A stretch of DNA of 64,000 bases. It comes from Bartonella sp. AU16XJBT. GTDB taxonomy: Bacteria; Pseudomonadota; Alphaproteobacteria; Rhizobiales; Rhizobiaceae. Where the stretch lies: the NCBI RefSeq assembly GCF_028618665.1, contig NZ_JAQITF010000010.1:1-64000 (forward strand), written 5' to 3'. Made by a program: the position numbers and the translations under genes. Each line of letters starts with the position of its first letter. The first letter of the stretch is position 1. This document shows positions 58,571 to 64,000 of this stretch, piece by piece. The notes below the pieces were generated by a model. That model was given only the letters and a program-made list of their open reading frames with translations. It ran no database searches and was not told the origin of the DNA.

Positions 58571-58630
58571 GGGGGCATAAACATAAAAACAGATAGTTTT
58601 TGTTTTTATGTAATCTCTTTTTCATGGAAT

Positions 58631-58675
58631 TTCTTGGCGTAAATCGTTTCATTGCCGTTGCGCCAAGAATTGTTT
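58631..58675 (+). terminator. Stem-loop terminator after bepD-like gene
   Basis: TTCTTGGCGTAA ... TTGCGCCAAGAA followed by TTGTTTT. Confidence 0.75.
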
Positions 58676-58910
58676 TAAAATCTTACAAAAAATAGTCCTA
58701 AAAATGGATCGTGTAATTTATTATAACTTGTTGATAAGATTTCATAAAAAAACTGTATAAAAGACACAAATGTCCGTTACACTGTCTCTGAATAGCGCGA
58801 AATCTTTGGAGGCCATTCAGTGTGATATCTTCTTTTGCCTTAGAAGTTATCAAAACTAAAAGTGGGGAATGCACCAAAGAGGTTTTCTAAAATATTGAAA
58901 GGAAACAGCC
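58665..58910 (+). promoter_or_regulatory. Conserved bep leader, copy 2 (with predicted promoter)
   Basis: TTGATA (58731-58736), 17 bases, TGTATA (58754-58759), then the same ~150-base leader as copy 1 up to GAAAGGAAACAGCCATG. Confidence 0.65.
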
Positions 58911-59756
58911 ATGAAAAAAAGTCACCCACACCCTTCTGAAAATCCAGAAGCCCTCTATGCAACAGTTAATAAACCAAACAGAGGAGGCCAGCGCAGACCA
59001 AATCCAGAAGAGGAAGTTGTATACGCATCCGTTAGCACAGTTGATCCTCTTTCAAGAGGGAGACGTCCTGATCAGGGAAGAGAAAATCCTGAAACCGACT
59101 ATACAGAGGTTGCTCCCCCAAGACGCGAAGCTGAAGTTACATACGCATCCGTTAGCAGCGTTTCTCCTTCAAGAGGCAGACACCATGCTCAAGGGCAACA
59201 AGAATCTGAAACCGACTATACAGAGGTTGCTCCACAACAAAGAGGAAGACCTTCATCTTCCCTCACAGCAGAACAAATGAGTGTCATGCTTTTAAAAAAT
59301 CCACAGGTCCAAGCATATGGAGAAGAGGTCATGCATTGGGGTCAAATTGTTTATGGCAATGACAAGCTTTTCCAGCAACACTTGCAAGGCATACTTACAG
59401 ATCCCGGTAAAGGAAAAGAGCTTTCAAATCAACTTGCTGAAGATCCTGAATCTATACATAAGCTTGCTGGCCGCTCCGCACTTGGCTTAAAAAGTCAAGC
59501 ACGCAAAGAGGCTGAAGAGGGTTTTAGACCGCTCATTGAGGCCATTGACGGTTATACAAAAGCTGTAGAAAACGCAACAGAGAAGTTATCGCGAACCCCT
59601 CAAGCGGAACAAAAACGCCATCAAGAAAATCGTCAGCAAACTGAAGGACACCATCGCCATCATCGTCATCACGAAAGAGGACAAGAACAAAATAGTCCAG
59701 AGCACAGTCCACAACGACAAAGACACGGAGAAAAAGGGATGGCTTATGCCATGTAA
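58911..59756 (+). CDS. Bep effector with ITIM-like tyrosine motifs and one BID domain (281 aa)
   Basis: Starts MKKSHPHPSE, as the gene before it. Residues 1-115 carry EALYATV, VVYASVS, TDYTEVA, VTYASVS, TDYTEVA: VxYxxV fits the ITIM consensus, so host SH2-domain phosphatases or kinases are plausible partners. One BID at ~120-225 (GQIVYGNDKLFQQHL, LAGRSALGLKSQARKEA). Tail is again His-rich (HHRHHRHHERGQEQN) and ends GMAYAM. It looks like a duplicated and shortened sister of the bepD-like gene, with leader and tail preserved and motifs changed. B. henselae BepE is also a tyrosine-phosphorylated Bep, but I do not assign the name. Confidence 0.85.
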   Translation: MKKSHPHPSENPEALYATVNKPNRGGQRRPNPEEEVVYASVSTVDPLSRGRRPDQGRENPETDYTEVAPPRREAEVTYASVSSVSPSRGRHHAQGQQESETDYTEVAPQQRGRPSSSLTAEQMSVMLLKNPQVQAYGEEVMHWGQIVYGNDKLFQQHLQGILTDPGKGKELSNQLAEDPESIHKLAGRSALGLKSQARKEAEEGFRPLIEAIDGYTKAVENATEKLSRTPQAEQKRHQENRQQTEGHHRHHRHHERGQEQNSPEHSPQRQRHGEKGMAYAM

Positions 59757-59819
59757 GGGGGGCATAAACATAAAAACAGATCAATTTTTGTTTTTAATAT
59801 AATCTCTTTTTCAGTGAGT

Positions 59820-59862
59820 TTCTTGGCGCAAATCATTTTATCGTGATTGCGCCAAGAATTGT
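59820..59862 (+). terminator. Stem-loop terminator
   Basis: TTCTTGGCGCAA ... TTGCGCCAAGAA with TTGTTTT after it; perfect 12-bp arms. Confidence 0.8.
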
Positions 59863-60111
59863 TTTAGAATGTTACAAAAAATAGTCCTAAAACAGTCCTA
59901 AAAATGGGTCCTGTAATTTATTATAACTTATTGATAAAGTTTCATAAAAAAACTGTATAAAAGACACAAAGCTCCATTAGACTGGGTGCAAATAGCGCGG
60001 ATCTTTGGGCGCGTTCAGTGCGATATCTTCCTTTGTGTAAAAGTTATCAAAACTAAAAGTGGGGAATGCACCAAAGAGGTTTTCTAAAACAATTTTTGAA
60101 AGGAAACATGC
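59855..60111 (+). promoter_or_regulatory. Conserved bep leader, copy 3 (with predicted promoter)
   Basis: TTGATA (59931-59936), 17 bases, TGTATA (59954-59959), then the shared leader with a small 'AGTCCTAAA' duplication at its left end (59881-59900). Confidence 0.65.
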
Positions 60112-61422
60112 ATGAAAAAAGATCACCCCCACCCTTTTCCATCCTCTTCAATAAAAGAACTCATAGAACTCTATGACAAAGCAGCGGCAGAAGTCTCAGG
60201 TGTCTCCCCCCTCCCTAAAGAAGCTCCTTCAAAAAGCAAGAGACTATCATCGATACCGGAAGAAGATGAGGGAATACACTCTGTTTTAGAAAAAGAAACT
60301 GTTAGGAAAGAAAACGCACAGACATCCGTTAAAATGACGCATTCAACAACGCCTCTCACAAGAGACAGCGGGATCGAAAAACCACAAGAACCTGAAACAA
60401 CACGTGCAACAGTTGCTCCACAAGCTTCTTCACAAAGGCCAACAAGAATCCTCTCAGAGGAAGAAATCACTCTATTGCTTCCACACCATTCATTGGTTCG
60501 AACCTATCAAGAAGAAATCCAACGTTTATCCGCAAAGGCCTATGGCAACCCCAACATTTTGCAAGAAAAGATGCAAGAAATTCAAAGAAATCCCGCTACA
60601 GGAGAAGAACTCTCATGGCGCATGGCTGCCCATCCTGAAAGCATCGCTAAACTTTCCGGCACCAGTATGTTGGGCTTTAAAAATCAAGCACGCAAACAAG
60701 CAGAAGAAAGTTTTTCCGACCTCTGTGTCACCATTGATGGTTATACAGAAGCTGTAAAACATGCAAGAGAGAGTCTCTTACAATCTCCAGAGCAAGAACT
60801 CAAAAACTATGAACGCCTCATGGGAAAGGCAGCTGTTACTGAACTCCTAAAAAAACCGGATCGTTCTCAAAGGGAAAAAGAAAGTCTTTCAGAAGAAGAA
60901 ACTTCTACAAAAATCCACCAACATTCAAAAGTCAAAAGACACCATGCCCAAATCCAATATTGGTCCACTGTTGTTTTTGGCCAATCAAATATTTTGCAAT
61001 CACAGGTGGAAGAGCTTTTCCAAAACCCTGAAACAATAGAACAGCTCGCACAGCAACTTGCCGGAAATCCTCAGTCTTTTAAAAAATACGCTGGTGTTGG
61101 TATTGGTAGCTTTAAAAATCAAGCACGCAGACATGCTGAAGCGGGACTTTCTCACCTCATTGATGCCCTTGACAATTATGCAACAGCTGTAACACAAGTA
61201 AAAGAGAGCATTGCAGAAACTCAGCAGTCAAAACAAGAACGCCATGAACTGTCTGAGAGAGCGCAAAACTTGCATCAACAACAAAGCGTCTCACAAACTG
61301 CTCAACGTCCTGAGCCTTCAATAGTAACACATGAAGGCGCAACAGCCTCTACTCAGCAAAGAGAAACAGATTTTCGTCCTCGCAAAACCGCCGCCTCCAA
61401 AGCGATGGCTCTTGCCAGCTAA
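60112..61422 (+). CDS. Bep effector with two BID domains (436 aa)
   Basis: N-terminal ~110 residues are disordered, Ser/Glu/Lys-rich, with only one tyrosine (ELYDKAAA) and no clear motif. BID1 at ~115-225 (LSAKAYGNPNILQEKM, LSGTSMLGFKNQARKQA) and BID2 at ~265-375 (STVVFGQSNILQSQV, YAGVGIGSFKNQARRHA), joined by a charged linker. Tail RKTAASKAMALAS. The first BID domain of such proteins often acts in the host while the last serves as the secretion signal. Tandem-BID effectors occur among BepE, BepF and BepG in other species; I do not assign which. Confidence 0.85.
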   Translation: MKKDHPHPFPSSSIKELIELYDKAAAEVSGVSPLPKEAPSKSKRLSSIPEEDEGIHSVLEKETVRKENAQTSVKMTHSTTPLTRDSGIEKPQEPETTRATVAPQASSQRPTRILSEEEITLLLPHHSLVRTYQEEIQRLSAKAYGNPNILQEKMQEIQRNPATGEELSWRMAAHPESIAKLSGTSMLGFKNQARKQAEESFSDLCVTIDGYTEAVKHARESLLQSPEQELKNYERLMGKAAVTELLKKPDRSQREKESLSEEETSTKIHQHSKVKRHHAQIQYWSTVVFGQSNILQSQVEELFQNPETIEQLAQQLAGNPQSFKKYAGVGIGSFKNQARRHAEAGLSHLIDALDNYATAVTQVKESIAETQQSKQERHELSERAQNLHQQQSVSQTAQRPEPSIVTHEGATASTQQRETDFRPRKTAASKAMALAS

Positions 61423-61453
61423 ATAAACATAAGTTTTCCCTTTGAATCTAATA

Positions 61454-61492
61454 TCTTGGCGCAACACAAAACAGAAGTGATTTGCGCCAAGA
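61454..61492 (+). terminator. Stem-loop after the two-BID effector
   Basis: TCTTGGCGCAA ... TTGCGCCAAGA, perfect 11-bp arms; the T run is missing here. Confidence 0.65.
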
Positions 61493-61494
61493 AA

Positions 61495-61726
61495 GAGAGA
61501 GCGTTGAAACAAAATTCATTCCCCCACCAGTTAATCTAAGCTACTGATAAACAGTATTTAAAGAGTGATCATCATCTGCACCAAAAGAGTCAAATCTTGT
61601 GGAATCGTTTAGTTTCATATCCTCTCTCATAAGAGCAAGTAAAAAACCATAAAACAGAATAAACACCAACGTACATTCTTAGATAGTATTTAAAAACAAT
61701 ATTGGAAGAGTTTGAAAGGAACATGC
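61495..61726 (+). promoter_or_regulatory. Diverged leader of the proline-rich bep gene
   Basis: About 230 bases with only partial resemblance to the three conserved leaders (for example 'TTGTGGAATCGTTTAG', 'TTGAAAGGAACATGC' ribosome site). No convincing promoter. Confidence 0.4.
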
Positions 61727-63679
61727 ATGAAAAAAAGAAACCCCTCCCCTTTTATTACCGAAATGATGGAAAAATTTCAACAACAGACTGAACAATCCCC
61801 CACCAGAACCTCTCCTCCCCAAGTTTCTCAAAGTGTGTCCCCCCCCCCTGTACAAACACGCCGAGAGAATTTGTCATCCCCCCCAAAGGTTGCGCCACCG
61901 CCCCCCCAACGTATAAGAGAAAAAACGCAAACCAACACAATATCCCCCAGCGCAAAAATCCAAGAAACTCCTTCTTTACAGACAAACATGGCACCGCCCA
62001 ACCCCCCACGTATGAGAGAGAGGCAACAACACAGCACACAAGTTCAAACCTCCCCCTCCCTACAAACAAAAGTAGCTCCCCCCCCTCCCCCACGCGTAAG
62101 AGACAAAACGCCAACCGACACAAAAATCCAAAAACCTGAAACTCAAGAAAGCCCCTCCACGCACATAAAAACAGCACCACAAAGACCACCGCGTGCAAAA
62201 GATAGAGAACAAAACAGACAAGCAGCTCAAGAATCCCCCTCTCTACAGACAAAAGTGGCGCCGCCCCCTCCCCCACGCATGAGAGACAGAGCACAAACCA
62301 GCACAAAAATTCAAAATCCAGAAATCCAAGAGAGCCCCTCCACGCATATAAAAACAGCACCACAAAGACCACCGCGTGCAAAAGATAGAGAACAAAACAG
62401 ACAAGCAGCTCAAGAATCCCCCTCTCTACAGACAAAAGTGGCACCGGCCCTTCCCCCACGCATGAGAGACAAAGTGCAAACCAGCACAAAAATTCAAAAT
62501 TCAGAAACCCTCGCCCCAAGTGTTAGACCCAAAACACCACGGCATAGACAAGTCAGGCAGCAAAGCAGTTCATCATCACAAGACAGTGAAATCTATGCAG
62601 TCCCTCGTTCAAGAAAACCACACCAAATAGGAGACAGACAAAAAAGCGACGCTTTCGTCCAAAAAATGGCCTCCCCACAAACAGCAATTAAACAACCAAA
62701 ACCGTCTCAGGAACACAAAACATCTATTAATACAATGGAAAGAGAGCTATTGCTCGTAGCATATCAAGAAGAAATACGATTTTTGTGCAAAAAGGCTTTT
62801 GGTGACCGGCTCATTTTAGAACAAAGAATAGAAGCCGTCAAAGAAAACCCCAATATGGGAGAACAGCTCTTATGGGATATAACAGAAAACCCTCAGACTA
62901 TTTCTAAGCTTGCTGGTAGAAAAGTTCTTGGCATAAAAAATGGAGCGCGCAAAAAAGCTGAAGAAGCTCTTTCATCCCTCTGTACCGCCATAGAAGGTTT
63001 TATGTATACGTCAAAATATACAAAAACTGAGAATATTTCACAGAGCCCTCACACAAAACAACGACAGCATCGACAAGCGCAACAAGAAGAAGCAATCACT
63101 CAAACACAAAATCCGCTCAAGTCAGAAAAGAAAATAGAGCCTCTCTCAAATCAGGAAATTGCCCGCAGAATTCAACAAGATCCATCGGTTAAATATGGTC
63201 AAAGAGAAATCGAATATTGGTGCCAAATTGTTTATAATGATCCATTTATTCTGCAATATAGAATGGAAGATATGCACAAAATTCCAGATATGGGAGAAGA
63301 GCTTGTATTTCAAATTGAAAAGGATTCTACATCTTTTGCTCCGCTTGCTGGTAGAAAAACTCTTGGCATAAAAAACGGAGCACGCAAAGCCGCTGAAGAA
63401 AGTCTTCCTACCCTTTGTACCGCCATTAAGGATTATGCTGATACGATAAAACAGTTAAGAGAAACCATTGTGCAAAACCATCAAACAGAACAACAACAAC
63501 GCCATCAACCGCTTAGCGATCTGGATAAAAATCAGCAAAGCCTATCACAGTCTCCAAAGTTTCCTGAACGCTCAACAGCAAAGCGTCATCAAGAGCTTAC
63601 TGAAACATCTAAACAAGAAGAGCGACCTCCTATGCGACCGCGCAGAGCCGAAACATCAAAAACAATGGCTTTGTCGTGA
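61727..63679 (+). CDS. Proline-rich Bep effector with two BID domains (650 aa)
   Basis: Start MKKRNPSPFI (GAAAGGAACATGC upstream; a frame-internal ATG 15 bases earlier is possible). Residues ~15-280 are a Pro-rich disordered region with repeated polyproline sites: VAPPPPQRIRE, MAPPNPPRMRE, VAPPPPPRVRD, VAPPPPPRMRD, TAPQRPPRAKD (twice). These fit class II SH3 (PxxPx+) or EVH1/WW ligands. A 61-residue unit is repeated three times. One tyrosine motif EIYAVPR at ~290. BID1 ~345-440 (KKAFGDRLILEQRI, LAGRKVLGIKNGARKKA), BID2 ~485-590 (QIVYNDPFILQYRM, LAGRKTLGIKNGARKAA). Tail ETSKTMALS. The coding region contains a C10 run at 61839-61848. Confidence 0.85.
   Translation: MKKRNPSPFITEMMEKFQQQTEQSPTRTSPPQVSQSVSPPPVQTRRENLSSPPKVAPPPPQRIREKTQTNTISPSAKIQETPSLQTNMAPPNPPRMRERQQHSTQVQTSPSLQTKVAPPPPPRVRDKTPTDTKIQKPETQESPSTHIKTAPQRPPRAKDREQNRQAAQESPSLQTKVAPPPPPRMRDRAQTSTKIQNPEIQESPSTHIKTAPQRPPRAKDREQNRQAAQESPSLQTKVAPALPPRMRDKVQTSTKIQNSETLAPSVRPKTPRHRQVRQQSSSSSQDSEIYAVPRSRKPHQIGDRQKSDAFVQKMASPQTAIKQPKPSQEHKTSINTMERELLLVAYQEEIRFLCKKAFGDRLILEQRIEAVKENPNMGEQLLWDITENPQTISKLAGRKVLGIKNGARKKAEEALSSLCTAIEGFMYTSKYTKTENISQSPHTKQRQHRQAQQEEAITQTQNPLKSEKKIEPLSNQEIARRIQQDPSVKYGQREIEYWCQIVYNDPFILQYRMEDMHKIPDMGEELVFQIEKDSTSFAPLAGRKTLGIKNGARKAAEESLPTLCTAIKDYADTIKQLRETIVQNHQTEQQQRHQPLSDLDKNQQSLSQSPKFPERSTAKRHQELTETSKQEERPPMRPRRAETSKTMALS
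61839..61848 (+). repeat. C10 homopolymer inside a bep coding region
   Basis: Ten C in the codons for SPPP at about residue 39. A one-base slip would shift the frame ~40 residues into the protein. Further runs in the same gene: C7 at ~61901 and C8 near 62078. Confidence 0.9.
62068..62620 (+). repeat. 183-bp tandem repeat in the proline-rich bep gene
   Basis: Units begin at 62068, 62251 and 62434 with AAAAGT(A/G)GC(T/G/A)CC. Units 1 and 2 are complete and strongly alike; unit 3 is partial. In frame, 61 residues per unit. Confidence 0.9.
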
Positions 63680-63711
63680 TGGTCTCATCACCATTGGCTT
63701 TTCATATAAAA

Positions 63712-63747
63712 CTTTGGTGCAATTATCTTGCCCAAATTGCACCAAGG
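63712..63747 (+). terminator. Stem-loop after the proline-rich bep gene
   Basis: CTTTGGTGCAATT ... AATTGCACCAAGG; same position and style as the loops after the other bep genes, with changed base pairs (TTGGTGCAA/TTGCACCAA instead of TTGGCGCAA/TTGCGCCAA). Confidence 0.7.
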
Positions 63748-63997
63748 TTGGCGTATAACATACAGAAAAATTTGCATAAACTGGCATATGACAAAACGCA
63801 TTGATAAAATTTCACGATAACGTTTCATAAAAATTACACCCCTTGACTTTGTTCGATGCGAATAACGAACAAGGTCAAATTTTTTCAATCATTTAAATCG
63901 GCATTCTTCTTTGCAAGAAAGCTATGAAAATAACATAAGGCAAAAATGCAAAAAAGAAGCTTTTTTTTAAAAAAATATTAAAAACTTGAAAGGACAT

Positions 63998-64000
63998 ATG
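63998..64000 (+). CDS. Probable start codon of the next bep gene
   Basis: The window ends in TTGAAAGGACATATG. 'TTGAAAGGA' is the ribosome-site context of the preceding bep genes, so this ATG is probably the start of another effector. Nothing of the protein is visible. Confidence 0.45.

Noticed and set aside
61755..62519. 254-codon minus-strand frame
   Set aside because: Antisense to the repeated Pro-rich Bep region; its length and internal repeats simply mirror the poly-C-rich repeats of the real gene.

Overview
The window is a chromosomal segment of a Bartonella species. The evidence is a complete virB2-virB11/virD4 type IV secretion locus followed by a cassette of Bep effectors (FIC-OB-BID and BID-only proteins), a cluster of large Bartonella-type autotransporters, AT-rich DNA, and wide low-coding stretches full of decayed genes, as is typical of rodent- or cat-associated (lineage 4) Bartonella. 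I cannot fix the species from sequence alone.

Layout. (1) 1-17.6 kb: five autotransporter genes on the + strand (the first cut by the window edge). Their C-terminal beta-barrels are closely related and their passengers differ. A decayed sixth copy lies at 5.5-5.8 kb between two copies of a decayed integrase fragment. (2) 17.6-31 kb: an accessory region of low coding density. It holds many relics of the N-terminal part of one tyrosine-integrase gene, tandem non-coding repeats, a structured RNA (Brt-like) ahead of a small XRE-type regulator, an array of EexN-like entry-exclusion lipoproteins on the - strand, and an orphan ParA/ribbon-helix-helix pair that looks like a captured plasmid partition module. 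(3) 31-34 kb: housekeeping-type genes (a DUF442/TIGR01244-like protein, ribF, a class IIA HAD phosphatase). (4) 34-38.3 kb: a second copy of the integrase-relic/Brt-like RNA/XRE module, another EexN lipoprotein, a small membrane protein and a membrane-anchored thermonuclease-like protein. (5) 38.6-47.4 kb: virB2 to virB11, tightly packed on +. (6) 47.5-64 kb: biaA-bepA-virD4-bepB-bepC, then a bepD-like gene and three further BID effectors; the next one appears to start at the last bases of the window.

How it works together. VirB2-B11 would build the envelope channel and pilus. VirD4 would recruit the Beps through their C-terminal BID domains and tails. BiaA is the small antitoxin that holds the intact FIC domain of BepA inactive inside the bacterium. 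Downstream Beps carry tyrosine motifs or polyproline motifs likely to be read by host kinases and SH3/SH2 adaptors. The autotransporters would act at the surface or be released towards host cells.

Most interesting observations. (a) A frameshifted relic of the antitoxin gene sits directly before bepB, whose FIC motif has lost its catalytic GNGRxxR half, and a relic of the virD4 3' end sits directly after bepB. Together they record a tandem duplication of a biaA-bep-virD4 block followed by loss of toxin, antitoxin and coupling-protein copies. A weaker antitoxin-like trace precedes bepC. (b) The two Brt-like RNAs differ by compensating base changes in at least three helices, which supports a real conserved fold. 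(c) Poly-C tracts lie inside a proline-rich Bep gene and just upstream of bepC, and could be slippage (on/off) sites.
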